Assembly: GCA_900642245.1 (NCBI GenBank)
Contig: CAAAJI010000549.1
Coordinates: 1 to 32,373 of the forward strand
DNA: 32,373 nt
Source: Fragilaria radians
Lineage: Eukaryota; Bacillariophyta; Fragilariophyceae; Fragilariales; Fragilariaceae
Direction of reading: 5' to 3'
Shown here: piece after piece, positions 1-7,777 of the stretch
Layout of the letters: the number at the start of each line of letters is the position of its first letter
Position numbering within the stretch: the first letter of the stretch is position 1
Notes under the pieces: model-generated
Seen by the model: the letters and a program-made list of their open reading frames with translations, nothing else
What the model was told of the DNA's origin: nothing
Database searches by the model: none
Position numbers and translations under genes: made by a program

Positions 1-218
1 AGCTCGGCGAAAACGGCATCGCCGGGCGCTCCCGCGCGGTGCCAGCAGTCGGCCAGGCAGGCTCCGACCATCTCGCCGAACATCTGGTGGATTTCGGGTG
101 CCGTTGTGAAGTCGCCGCCGGCCCCCAGCGGGTCGCGGGTGGCGTAATAATGCGCGTTGCAGGCGGCCATAAAAGCTTCGACGGTGAGCGGCCCGCGGGT
201 GCGGAGCCGCTCCCGCAA
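1..218 (-). CDS. MidA/NDUFAF7-family SAM-dependent methyltransferase, N-terminal part
   Basis: The first ~72 codons of a gene running off the left edge. The translated protein contains a Y-Y-A-T-R-D-P-L-G stretch followed by GDFTTAPEIHQMFGEMVG, the hallmark N-terminal block of the MidA/COG1565 family of class I SAM-dependent methyltransferases (mitochondrial NDUFAF7 methylates a complex I subunit; bacterial targets are less clear). The gene is immediately downstream of lgt on the same strand, a familiar sphingomonad order. The start is uncertain: the only standard start in frame after the upstream stop is TTG at 218-216, which has no evident ribosome site. A CTG at 236-234 overlaps the lgt stop, has a GGAG-type site upstream, and would give an N terminus (SFADDLRER) where I would expect homologues to begin. 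Family assignment is firm; start is not. Confidence 0.85.
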   Translation of the reverse strand, partial: MRERLRTRGPLTVEAFMAACNAHYYATRDPLGAGGDFTTAPEIHQMFGEMVGACLADCWHRAGAPGDAVFAE

Positions 219-232
219 GTCGTCGGCGAAGC

Positions 233-1141
233 TCAGGCCACGCTCTCCGTCTCCGCGACCGGTTCGACGCGGTCACGGCGGCCCTTGGCCGTCGCCATGA
301 GGTACAGTCCGCCGAGGATCATCGGAATCGAAAGCCACTGCCCCATGTGCAGGCCGGTTACCGCCGCGAATTCGATTAATTGCGAATCGGGCTCGCGGAT
401 GAACTCGATGGCGAAGCGGAACAGGCCGTAGAACAGGATGAATGCCCCGACGAGCTTGCCCGGCTCATACCGCGCCCGGGTCTTCCAGAACATGAAGGCG
501 AGAATCCCGAACAGCACCAGTCCTTCGAGCAGCGCCTCGTACAATTGGGTCGGATGCCGGCCCGGACCAAGCTGGAGGCTTCCGGCGATATATTCGGGGA
601 AACGCACCGCCCACGGCATGTTGGTCGGCGCTCCCCATAATTCACCGTTGACGAAATTCGCCAGCCGCACGAGGCCGATGCCGATCGGCGCGGTGCAGGC
701 GACATAGTCGTGGACCCGCAGCCAGTTCAGTTTTTCCTTGCGGGCAAGGTAGAGAATGCCGAGCGTGGTGCCAATCACCCCGCCGTGGAAGCTCATGCCC
801 CCGTCCCACAATTTCAGGATATCGAGCGGATTTTCGAGATAATAGCCGAGGTTGTAGAACAGGACGTAGCCGAGGCGGCCGCCGAAGATGATCCCGAGCG
901 ACGCGTAGAACACCAGATCGTCGGCGTGGCGGCGAGCGAGCGGCGCACCGGGCTGTTTGATCAACTTGAGCAAATACCAGTAGCCGACGAAGATACCGGC
1001 AAGGTAGCCGAGGCTGTACCAGCGAAGCTCGAAGAAGCCGAGATCGAGCGCGACCGGCGACAGCCCGAGATCGTAATAGCTGATCGCACCGCCGCTGTTC
1101 CCCACATTGGCGGCCACATTGTTGATCGTCGCGGCGTTCAT
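233..1141 (-). CDS. lgt: Phosphatidylglycerol--prolipoprotein diacylglyceryl transferase
   Basis: Inner-membrane enzyme that transfers diacylglycerol from phosphatidylglycerol to the lipobox cysteine of prolipoproteins, the first step of lipoprotein maturation. The 302-residue product is a polytopic membrane protein of normal length. It shows the GGRLGYVLFYN block near residue 87, the MSFHGG motif with the conserved His at about 119, and the Lgt signature RLANFVNGELWG at about 159-170, including the essential Arg. The start at 1141 was chosen because a purine-rich site (GAAGGAAGA) lies a few bases upstream; a longer reading from 1210 would run into the divergent gene. It is divergent from the acyl-CoA ligase, with only 62 bp between starts, and its end overlaps or abuts the midA-like gene. 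Confidence 0.96.
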   Translation of the reverse strand: MNAATINNVAANVGNSGGAISYYDLGLSPVALDLGFFELRWYSLGYLAGIFVGYWYLLKLIKQPGAPLARRHADDLVFYASLGIIFGGRLGYVLFYNLGYYLENPLDILKLWDGGMSFHGGVIGTTLGILYLARKEKLNWLRVHDYVACTAPIGIGLVRLANFVNGELWGAPTNMPWAVRFPEYIAGSLQLGPGRHPTQLYEALLEGLVLFGILAFMFWKTRARYEPGKLVGAFILFYGLFRFAIEFIREPDSQLIEFAAVTGLHMGQWLSIPMILGGLYLMATAKGRRDRVEPVAETESVA

Positions 1142-1203
1142 AGGTCTTCCTTCGTGCGGTGACGCCTCATAAGGTGCAACTTCCGGAAGGCAAAGGAGAA
1201 GCG

Positions 1204-2868
1204 ATGCCAAGCGAGCTCGACCGTATTTTCGACGCCACTCTAGCTGCGGTTATCGGCCCCGGCGGGCGCATCGTGATCGAGCATGATGCCAAGGGCCAGG
1301 CGATCGTCGCCAATTTCCCGGCGACGCTGCCGAGCCTGTTCGCCGCCTTCTGCGCCCTCAACGGCGCGGTCGAAGCGGTAATCGCCGGCCAGGAGCGGCT
1401 GACCTTCGCCGACCTTGGCCGGCTGTCGGACGAGGTGGCCCGCGGGCTGGTCCAGCGCGGCATCGTCAAGGGCGACCGGGTCGGCATTGCGATGCGCAAT
1501 TGCCCGGCGTGGATCATCACCTACATGGGCGCGCTGAAGGCCGGTGCGATCGCCACCCTGATCAATGGCTGGTGGCAGACCGAGGAGCTGACCCACGCGA
1601 TCGAACTGACATCCCCCAAGCTGATCCTCGCGGACCCGCCACGCGCCGCGCGAATCGCCGCGATCGCGGGCGATTGGGAACTGGTATCGTTGCCGGTCGA
1701 TCAGCATTCCGATGGCGCGCTGGCGGCATTGAGGGGCGCCGATCCGGCGACCGTCCTGCCCGACGTCACGCCCGACGACGATGCCACCATCCTGTTCACC
1801 TCGGGATCGACCGGTGAGGCCAAGGGCGCCTTGTCGACCCATCGCGCGGTGACCACTGGCGTGTACGTTTATGCAACTCACTTGATGACCCTGCTCGGCA
1901 TCCTGACCGCGCGCGGAACGCCGCCGCCCAACCCGCCCAAGACGTTGGTCAACGTGCCTTTGTTCCACGTCACCGGCGAGGTGCCGGTGCTGCTCAACAG
2001 TTTCGTTGTCGGGCGCGGCATGGTGCTGATGGCGAAATGGGATGCGGGCGAGGCGCTTCGGCTGATCGAGCGGGAGAATGTGACCTATTTCGTCGGGGTG
2101 CCGACGATGAGCCTCGAATTGATGAATCATCCCGAGCGGGACCGGCACGATCTGTCGTCGCTGACCGACATTGCTGCGGGCGGGGCGGCCCGACCAACCG
2201 CGCATGTCACCCGGCTGAGCGAGAGTTTCACCGGCGCGCAGCCCGCTTTGGGCTATGGGCTGACCGAAACCAATGCCGTCGGCTGCGGCAATTTCTGGAG
2301 CAACTACACCGACAAGCCGGCTTCGACCGGGCGGGCCACGGCGCCGTTCGTCGAGCTCGCGATCCTTGGCGAGAGCGACCGCCATCTGCCGGCCGGCGAA
2401 CGCGGCGAAATCGCCATCCGCAGCGCTGCCAACATCAAGGGCTATTGGCAGAACCCGGGGGCGACTGCCGCAGCCTTCACCGCCGATCATTTCCTCAAGA
2501 CCGGCGACATCGGCTACCTCGACGAGGACGGCTATCTGTTCATCGTCGACCGCAAGAAGGACATCATCATCCGCGGCGGCGAGAATATCTCGGCGGCGGA
2601 AGTCGAAGCCGCGCTCTACGCCTGCATCGGTATCGCCGAAGCGGCGGTGTTCGGGGCGGCCGACGAGCGGCTGGGCGAGATCGTCGTGGCGGTGCTGCAC
2701 CTCGCCGAAGGGGACGGAATCGACGAACCCGGATTGCGGGCCTTTCTCGAAGGCAAGCTGGCAGCCTACAAGATTCCCGAGCGGATGATCTTCTCCGACG
2801 AGCCGCTGCCGCGCCTCGGCACCGGCAAGATCGACCGCGTCGCATTGAAGCAGAAATACGGCCATTGA
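1204..2868 (+). CDS. Class I adenylate-forming acyl-CoA synthetase (AMP-binding)
   Basis: Activates a carboxylic (probably fatty) acid to an acyl-AMP and then an acyl-CoA; substrate not predictable here. The 554-residue protein carries the P-loop-like motif TSGSTGEAKG at about 199-208, GYGLTETNA in the A5 region, the hinge block with KTGDIGYLDEDG and DRKKDIIIRGGENI, and the catalytic lysine in PRLGTGKIDR near the C terminus. All core motifs are intact. The start at 1204 is favoured over an upstream ATG at 1159 because AAAGGAG lies directly before it. The stop overlaps the TTG start of the next gene, so the two are probably translationally coupled. Confidence 0.9.
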   Translation: MPSELDRIFDATLAAVIGPGGRIVIEHDAKGQAIVANFPATLPSLFAAFCALNGAVEAVIAGQERLTFADLGRLSDEVARGLVQRGIVKGDRVGIAMRNCPAWIITYMGALKAGAIATLINGWWQTEELTHAIELTSPKLILADPPRAARIAAIAGDWELVSLPVDQHSDGALAALRGADPATVLPDVTPDDDATILFTSGSTGEAKGALSTHRAVTTGVYVYATHLMTLLGILTARGTPPPNPPKTLVNVPLFHVTGEVPVLLNSFVVGRGMVLMAKWDAGEALRLIERENVTYFVGVPTMSLELMNHPERDRHDLSSLTDIAAGGAARPTAHVTRLSESFTGAQPALGYGLTETNAVGCGNFWSNYTDKPASTGRATAPFVELAILGESDRHLPAGERGEIAIRSAANIKGYWQNPGATAAAFTADHFLKTGDIGYLDEDGYLFIVDRKKDIIIRGGENISAAEVEAALYACIGIAEAAVFGAADERLGEIVVAVLHLAEGDGIDEPGLRAFLEGKLAAYKIPERMIFSDEPLPRLGTGKIDRVALKQKYGH

Positions 2869-4916
2869 CGGCGATCAGCCGTCGAACATTGCTGGTGGGG
2901 GGCGGGGTCGGCATCGGGCTGACCGTCGCCTTCGCCGCCTGGCCGCGCAAGGTCGGAAGCGCACTTACCGCCAGGCGCGGCGAGCAGATATTCGGCGATT
3001 ATCTCAAGATCGCGCCTGACGGGCGGGTGACGGTCGCGGTGCCGGCTGCGGAGACCGGGCAGGGGGCCTGGACCGGGCTGGCGCAGATCACGGCCGACGA
3101 GCTTGGGGCGGCGTGGGAGCAGGTCGCGGTCGAACCGGCGCCAGCCGCGGCGGGTTATGCCAACACGCTGCTGGGCAAGCGCGCAACCGCTGGCGCGACA
3201 TCCATTCGCGCGTTCGAACAGCCGTTGCGTGAGGCCGGCGCCGTGGCGCGCGATCTTTTGGTGCGTGCCGCGGCGGAACGGTGGGACGTCGATCCGGCCC
3301 AATGCGATGCGGCAGACGGATTCGTCATCAAGGGGGCCAAGCGGATCGGGTTCGGGCAGCTGGCCGAGGCCGCGGCGGGCCTCCAGCCGGGCGAGCCGAT
3401 CCTCCGGCGAGCGGGGAGCGGCCGACTGGCGGGCCAGTCGCTGGCCCGTCTGGACCTGCCTGCCAAGAGCGATGGATCGCTTCGCTTTGCGGCCGACGTG
3501 CGTCTGCCTGACATGCTGTTCGCGTCGGTCCGGATGGCGCCACCCGGGGGGTCGCTGCGCGGCTATTCGCGGCGTGCGGCCAAGGCGCCGGGAATGCAGC
3601 AGCTTGTGGCGACCGAAACGTGGTTGGCGGCGATGGGCGAAACTTGGTGGGCCGCCGAGCGCGCCCTGGTCGCAGCCGGCGCACGCTTCACAGGGCCCGC
3701 CGATGCCGGTAATTCCAGCATAGACGCAGCATTGCAGGCAGCGCTCGATCGGGGCGATCGGACATCATTGTTCACGCGCGGCGATTATGCCGAGGCCGTC
3801 GGCGACATGCGTGCTCTGACCGCGACGTATCGAATCGCAGCGACCGAGCACCTTTCGCTGGAATCCGCCACCGCGACGGCGCGTTTTTCGGGCGGACGGC
3901 TCGAGCTATGGGCACCGGTCCAGGATTTCGATGGCACCCTTGCGGCGGCAGCCTCGGCTGCGGGACTGAAGAAGGGGGACGTCACGCTTTATCCGATGCC
4001 GGTCGGCGACGGATCTGGCCGGGCCGTGGTGGCCGACGCCGTCCCGATTGCAGTGGAACTGGCGCGGCGTACCGGCAAACCGGTGCAGTTGAATTTGTCC
4101 GCCAGAATAGGACGCAATCAGGACCATATGCGCAGCCCGATGTTGGCGCGGATGACGGCCTTGCCGTCGCCTGCCGGCAGCCTCGCGGCATGGAGCGGGC
4201 GCTTCGTCACCGCCGCGGATCTCGCCCTTCCCGGCGCTGCAGCGCCCTATTCGGTCCCGGCGATGCGAATCGAGTCGGTTGCGGCCGATTTGCCCATTCC
4301 GGCCGGCTATATGCGCGGCGGGAGCGAGCCGCTGACCGCCTTTGCCAACGAGAGCTTCATCGACGAGATGGCGCGCCAAGCAGGCTCCGAGCCATTCTCC
4401 TTCCGGATGGGCCTGCTCGGCGGCAACGTGCGGCTGGCACAGGTACTGAGCGCTGCAACTGCGCTTGGCCGTTGGGACGGCGGCGCTGCGGGCAGCCGGA
4501 TGGGCCTGGCCTGCGCCTCGGCGTTCGGATCGCACATTGCCTTGCTCGCGGAGGCGGGCTTCGGGCCTGACCAAGCCATTGTAGTCGATCGCCTGGTGGC
4601 GGTGGTCGACTGCGGGCGGGCAATCAATCCGGGGCTGGTCAGGCAGCAGATCGAAGGCTCGCTGCTGCAGGCGCTGCAAGTCGCAACGGGCAAGGCTCCG
4701 CAAATCGTCGCTGGAATGGCCGTGGCGAGCCGGCTCGGAATATCCGGCTTTGCGCGCGTGCCGAAGATCGAAGTCGAGATCCTGCCAAGCGGTGCCGCCT
4801 CCGGCGGGGTCAGCGGCCTTGGCCATGTCGTGCTTGCCGCCGCCGTCGCCAATGCCCTTGCGGCCGGCACCGGTCGGCGCTTGCGCGATCTTCCGTTCGA
4901 TAGCATGGCCGCCTGA
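2865..4916 (+). CDS. Xanthine dehydrogenase/IorB-like molybdopterin-binding subunit homologue, Tat-exported, degenerate active site
   Basis: A 683-residue protein related to the molybdopterin-binding subunits of isoquinoline 1-oxidoreductase/aldehyde dehydrogenase type (IorB-like). It begins with a twin-arginine signal (SRRTLLVGGGVGIGL), so it is probably exported by Tat. Family blocks are visible: TGQGAWTGLAQITADELGA, GATSIRAFEQPLREAGA, NESFIDEMARQAG and CGRAINPGLVRQQIEG. However, the usual GGGFGRR-type loop reads VGDGSGRAV, and the C-terminal GG(V/I)GEPG motif that carries the catalytic glutamate reads GGVSGLG. No [2Fe-2S] partner subunit is adjacent. Start: TTG at 2865 overlapping the previous stop; it gives a clean Tat signal. 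It overlaps hemH by one base. It may be inactive or altered in function. Confidence 0.82.
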   Translation: MTAISRRTLLVGGGVGIGLTVAFAAWPRKVGSALTARRGEQIFGDYLKIAPDGRVTVAVPAAETGQGAWTGLAQITADELGAAWEQVAVEPAPAAAGYANTLLGKRATAGATSIRAFEQPLREAGAVARDLLVRAAAERWDVDPAQCDAADGFVIKGAKRIGFGQLAEAAAGLQPGEPILRRAGSGRLAGQSLARLDLPAKSDGSLRFAADVRLPDMLFASVRMAPPGGSLRGYSRRAAKAPGMQQLVATETWLAAMGETWWAAERALVAAGARFTGPADAGNSSIDAALQAALDRGDRTSLFTRGDYAEAVGDMRALTATYRIAATEHLSLESATATARFSGGRLELWAPVQDFDGTLAAAASAAGLKKGDVTLYPMPVGDGSGRAVVADAVPIAVELARRTGKPVQLNLSARIGRNQDHMRSPMLARMTALPSPAGSLAAWSGRFVTAADLALPGAAAPYSVPAMRIESVAADLPIPAGYMRGGSEPLTAFANESFIDEMARQAGSEPFSFRMGLLGGNVRLAQVLSAATALGRWDGGAAGSRMGLACASAFGSHIALLAEAGFGPDQAIVVDRLVAVVDCGRAINPGLVRQQIEGSLLQALQVATGKAPQIVAGMAVASRLGISGFARVPKIEVEILPSGAASGGVSGLGHVVLAAAVANALAAGTGRRLRDLPFDSMAA

Positions 4917-5923
4917 TGCTGCCCCCGCCCGATCATCCCGCGATACCAGTCCCCCGCATCGGCGTGCTGGTGGTCAATCTTGGGACCCCCGACGCCCCCG
5001 ACGCGGCGTCGGTTCGCCGCTATCTCGCAGAGTTCCTGAGCGACAAAAGGGTGGTCGAAATCCCGTCCGTGGCATGGAAGCCCATCCTCCACGGCATCAT
5101 CCTCCGCACCCGCCCTAAGAAAAGCGCCCATGCTTATGCGCAGGTATGGACTGAGGAGGGGTCTCCACTCGCCGCGATTACCAGGGGCCAGTCGCAGGCG
5201 CTGCAGGAACGGCTCGGGGACTCGATCCACGTCGCCTACGCCATGCGCTACGGCAACCCCGGGATTGCCGCGACCATCGCTGCGATGAAGGACCAGGGCT
5301 GCGACCGGATCCTGCTTGCACCGCTTTATCCGCAATATTGCGCGGCAACGACAGCCACCGCGAACGACGCCGCTTTCGCCGCGCTTGCAGCGATGCGCTG
5401 GCAACCGGCGTTGCGGACGCTCCCGCCTTACCATGACGACCCGGCCTATATCGGCGCGCTGAAGACCCACCTCGAACGTCAGCTCGCGGCGCTTGATTTC
5501 ACGCCGGATCGCCTGCTGCTGAGCTTTCATGGGATGCCGCAGCGGACCCTGGAACTGGGCGACCCCTATCATTGCCATTGCCGCAAGACGGCACGGCTGC
5601 TCGGCGAGACGATGGGCCGAACCGTCGACGTCGCGTTTCAGTCGCGCTTCGGCCGCGCCAAATGGCTCGAGCCCGCGACCGACATTACGTTGACCGGATA
5701 TCCTGCGCTTGGAGTCACGAAAGTCGCCATCGCCGCGCCGGGCTTTTCGGCGGACTGCCTGGAGACGATCGAGGAGCTTGGCATTCGTGGGCGTGAGGAT
5801 TTCCTGGCTGCCGGCGGGACCCACTTCGCCCGGCTCGACTGCCTCAACGACAGCGACCCTGGAATGGCGATGATCGAGGCTCTCTTGCGGCGCGAACTTG
5901 CGGGTTGGTGGAGCGGAGTCTAA
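4916..5923 (+). CDS. hemH: Ferrochelatase
   Basis: Inserts Fe(II) into protoporphyrin IX, the last step of protohaem synthesis; cytosolic or membrane-associated. The 335-residue protein matches bacterial ferrochelatases in length. It shows GVLVVNLGTPDAP at the N terminus, the signature LLLSFHGMP with the metal-site His at about 205, the YHCHCRKTARLL block, and the FQSRFGRAKWLEP segment. The His and Cys arrangement is typical of the non-Fe-S or unclear-cluster proteobacterial group; I make no claim about a cluster. The ATG shares one base with the stop of the preceding gene (TGATG), implying coupling to the oxidoreductase-like gene. Confidence 0.95.
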   Translation: MLPPPDHPAIPVPRIGVLVVNLGTPDAPDAASVRRYLAEFLSDKRVVEIPSVAWKPILHGIILRTRPKKSAHAYAQVWTEEGSPLAAITRGQSQALQERLGDSIHVAYAMRYGNPGIAATIAAMKDQGCDRILLAPLYPQYCAATTATANDAAFAALAAMRWQPALRTLPPYHDDPAYIGALKTHLERQLAALDFTPDRLLLSFHGMPQRTLELGDPYHCHCRKTARLLGETMGRTVDVAFQSRFGRAKWLEPATDITLTGYPALGVTKVAIAAPGFSADCLETIEELGIRGREDFLAAGGTHFARLDCLNDSDPGMAMIEALLRRELAGWWSGV

Positions 5924-5947
5924 CTCTTCAAGAAAAAGGAGAGAGAG

Positions 5948-6670
5948 ATGGCTCGAGTGGCAGTGGTGACCGGCGGAACGCGCGGGATTGGCGAAGCGAT
6001 CAGCATCGCGCTGAAGGACATGGGCATGGAGGTCGCCGCGACCTATGCCGGCAACGAGGAGCGGGCGCGGGAATTCTCCGACCGCACCGGTATCAAGACG
6101 TACAAATTCGATGTTGCCGACCACCAGGCATGCATGGATGGGGTGGCGGCGATCGAGCAGGAACTTGGGCCGGTGGACGTGCTGGTCAACAATGCCGGCA
6201 TCACGCGCGACACGACCATGAAGCGGATGGACCACGCCAAGTGGCAGGACGTGATCGACACCAATCTCGGCGGCTGCTTCAACATGGCGAAAGCGGTGTT
6301 CGAAGGCATGCAGAGCCGCGGCTACGGCCGCATCGTCAACATCGGATCGATCAACGGCCAGGCCGGACAATATGGCCAGGTCAATTATGCCGCCGCCAAG
6401 TCGGGCATCCACGGCTTCACCAAGGCATTAGCGCAAGAGGGTGCGCGCAATGGGGTGACGGTCAACGCCATCGCGCCGGGCTATATCGATACCGACATGG
6501 TCGCCGCCGTGCCCCAGGAGGTGCTTGGCAAGATCATCGCCAAAATCCCGGTCAACCGGCTCGGCAAGGCCAGCGAGATCGCACGCGGCGTCGCGTTCCT
6601 GGTCGGCGAGGATGCCGGTTTCGTCACCGGATCGACGCTGTCGATCAACGGCGGGCAGCACATGTATTGA
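5948..6670 (+). CDS. phaB: Acetoacetyl-CoA reductase (SDR family)
   Basis: NADPH-dependent reduction of acetoacetyl-CoA to (R)-3-hydroxybutyryl-CoA, the second step of polyhydroxybutyrate synthesis. The 240-residue short-chain dehydrogenase has the Rossmann motif TGGTRGIG (8-15), NNAG at 81-84, and the catalytic triad Ser134, Tyr147 and Lys151 in NIGSINGQAGQYGQVNY/AAAK, a sequence very characteristic of PhaB. A strong ribosome site (AAAAAGGAGAGAGAG) precedes the ATG. No phaA or phaC is in the window. A FabG-like role is the alternative, but the SINGQAGQYGQ segment favours PhaB. Confidence 0.9.
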   Translation: MARVAVVTGGTRGIGEAISIALKDMGMEVAATYAGNEERAREFSDRTGIKTYKFDVADHQACMDGVAAIEQELGPVDVLVNNAGITRDTTMKRMDHAKWQDVIDTNLGGCFNMAKAVFEGMQSRGYGRIVNIGSINGQAGQYGQVNYAAAKSGIHGFTKALAQEGARNGVTVNAIAPGYIDTDMVAAVPQEVLGKIIAKIPVNRLGKASEIARGVAFLVGEDAGFVTGSTLSINGGQHMY

Positions 6671-6671
6671 G

Positions 6672-6917
6672 ATGAAGTTCGGCGTACCCACCAAGCGGTC
6701 GGTGACCATTGCCGGACATGAGACGTCGATTAGCCTCGAGCCGGCCTTTTGGGCGGCGCTCGAGGCCGCGGCTGCGGAGCGCAGCCTGCCCCTCAATGCG
6801 CTGATCGCCGCGATTGATGTCGAACGGTTGGACAGTGCGCCACCGCCCAACCTCACCTCGGCAATCCGTCAGTGGTTGTTCGCGCGAGGTACTAGCTCCG
6901 CGGGACCCGGCCTTTAG
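6672..6917 (+). CDS. Ribbon-helix-helix domain protein (RHH_4 type)
   Basis: An 81-residue protein whose core, KRSVTIAGHETSISLEPAFW followed by an LxxxAxERxLxLNALIAxID helix pair, matches the small alphaproteobacterial RHH_4 family of putative DNA-binding proteins. No target is known to me. The ATG begins one base after the phaB stop, so it is almost certainly co-transcribed with phaB. Its 3' end overlaps by four bases the end of the convergent LuxR-type gene. Function is inferred only from the fold family. Confidence 0.85.
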   Translation: MKFGVPTKRSVTIAGHETSISLEPAFWAALEAAAAERSLPLNALIAAIDVERLDSAPPPNLTSAIRQWLFARGTSSAGPGL

Positions 6918-7717
6918 TCGACGTAGATACCGACCACCTTCCAGTCCGAACCTTCGCGAACGAGGGAAACGGTCTCAATGACGTCGGCGCGATTAGCGAA
7001 ACTAGAGCGAAACTTGACCACCTCTACCCCGGCGGGCGGCGCGGGCACGCTCTCCTGACTGAGCGGGGTGCGGGAAACCAATGCGCCCATCGGCCCCCGG
7101 ACCTTGGTGGCGGCATCGGCCCATTGGTCGGCCGTGTTCGACTTCCTGAACGACGTGGCGGTGGCCTGCCAACCGTCTTTCCAACGCCCCTCGTCGCCGA
7201 GAACCAGCCAAGCGCGGGCCGCGCTTACGACGTCTGAATCGCGAACAGTGCCTGGGGCGATGCTTTGGGAAGACGCCGGCATTACCGGCGCTGTTGATGC
7301 GGGCGTTCCGTCGGAAAGAAGGGACAAGGCGAGGAATCCGATTAAAATCGACATGGTGACAGCTCCTGCAATGACCGCGGCCGGACGATGCGTTTCCCCC
7401 TGGCCGGTGCCTGGTGTGCCATGCTGTTGCCCATTCGAGCGTGGTCCGGCTTCCCCGATTCTCTTGTCCGCTTGATTTTGGGGGTCGCTACCCTCGGTCT
7501 CGAACAGCATTCGCGCCGCTTCGCGACTGCTGGAAACCTGCAGCTTGCGGCGCGCATCGCGCAGCCGTTCGTTGACCGTATGCACCGATAGCCCAAGATG
7601 CCGCGCAAGCGATTTCGCGTCATAGCCGCGCAGGATCAGGCGCAGCGTCTGCTTCTCCTTTTCGGTCAGTGACTGATGCCCGGCCGACATTGGCTTGCTC
7701 GCTTTGTGCCGTTTCAT
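6914..7717 (-). CDS. LuxR-type HTH regulator with membrane anchor and C-terminal DUF4019 domain
   Basis: A 267-residue fusion. Residues ~16-72 form a LuxR/GerE helix-turn-helix (LTEKEKQTLRLILRGYDAKS then SVHTVNERLRDARRKL). A hydrophilic linker follows, then one membrane helix at about 113-135, and a C-terminal DUF4019-like domain (~162-265; ARAWLVLGDEGRWKDGWQAT). This suggests a DNA-binding domain in the cytoplasm tied to a periplasmic sensor-like module. It overlaps the RHH gene at its 3' end. An internal ATG at 7690 is an alternative start; neither start has a strong ribosome site. A 10-bp inverted repeat lies just upstream (7728-7754). What it senses is unknown. Confidence 0.85.
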   Translation of the reverse strand: MKRHKASKPMSAGHQSLTEKEKQTLRLILRGYDAKSLARHLGLSVHTVNERLRDARRKLQVSSSREAARMLFETEGSDPQNQADKRIGEAGPRSNGQQHGTPGTGQGETHRPAAVIAGAVTMSILIGFLALSLLSDGTPASTAPVMPASSQSIAPGTVRDSDVVSAARAWLVLGDEGRWKDGWQATATSFRKSNTADQWADAATKVRGPMGALVSRTPLSQESVPAPPAGVEVVKFRSSFANRADVIETVSLVREGSDWKVVGIYVD

Positions 7718-7727
7718 GTTCGGCCTA

Positions 7728-7754
7728 GGGTAGCAGGACCGAACCTCGCTACCC
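7728..7754 (-). promoter_or_regulatory. Inverted repeat upstream of the LuxR-DUF4019 gene
   Basis: GGGTAGC at 7728-7734 pairs with GCTACCC at 7748-7754, and the pairing continues inward (AGG/CCT) with one bulged base around a six-base loop. It sits 10 bp before the start of the LuxR-DUF4019 gene and downstream of the ATP-grasp stop on the same strand. It could be an operator (dyads are typical for HTH dimers) or a hairpin in the leader RNA. No U-tract follows the second arm on the minus strand, so a simple terminator is less likely. Confidence 0.45.
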
Positions 7755-7777
7755 CTAAAAAATCGTCTTAATACTCA

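Noticed and set aside
1240..2865. Long minus-strand open frame (541 codons) opposite the acyl-CoA ligase
   Set aside because: Shadow of a high-GC gene; no family motifs, and the plus-strand protein has all conserved ligase motifs.
4307..6412. Long minus-strand open frame (701 codons) opposite the oxidoreductase homologue, hemH and phaB
   Set aside because: It crosses three well-supported plus-strand genes and has Arg/Pro/His-rich shadow composition.
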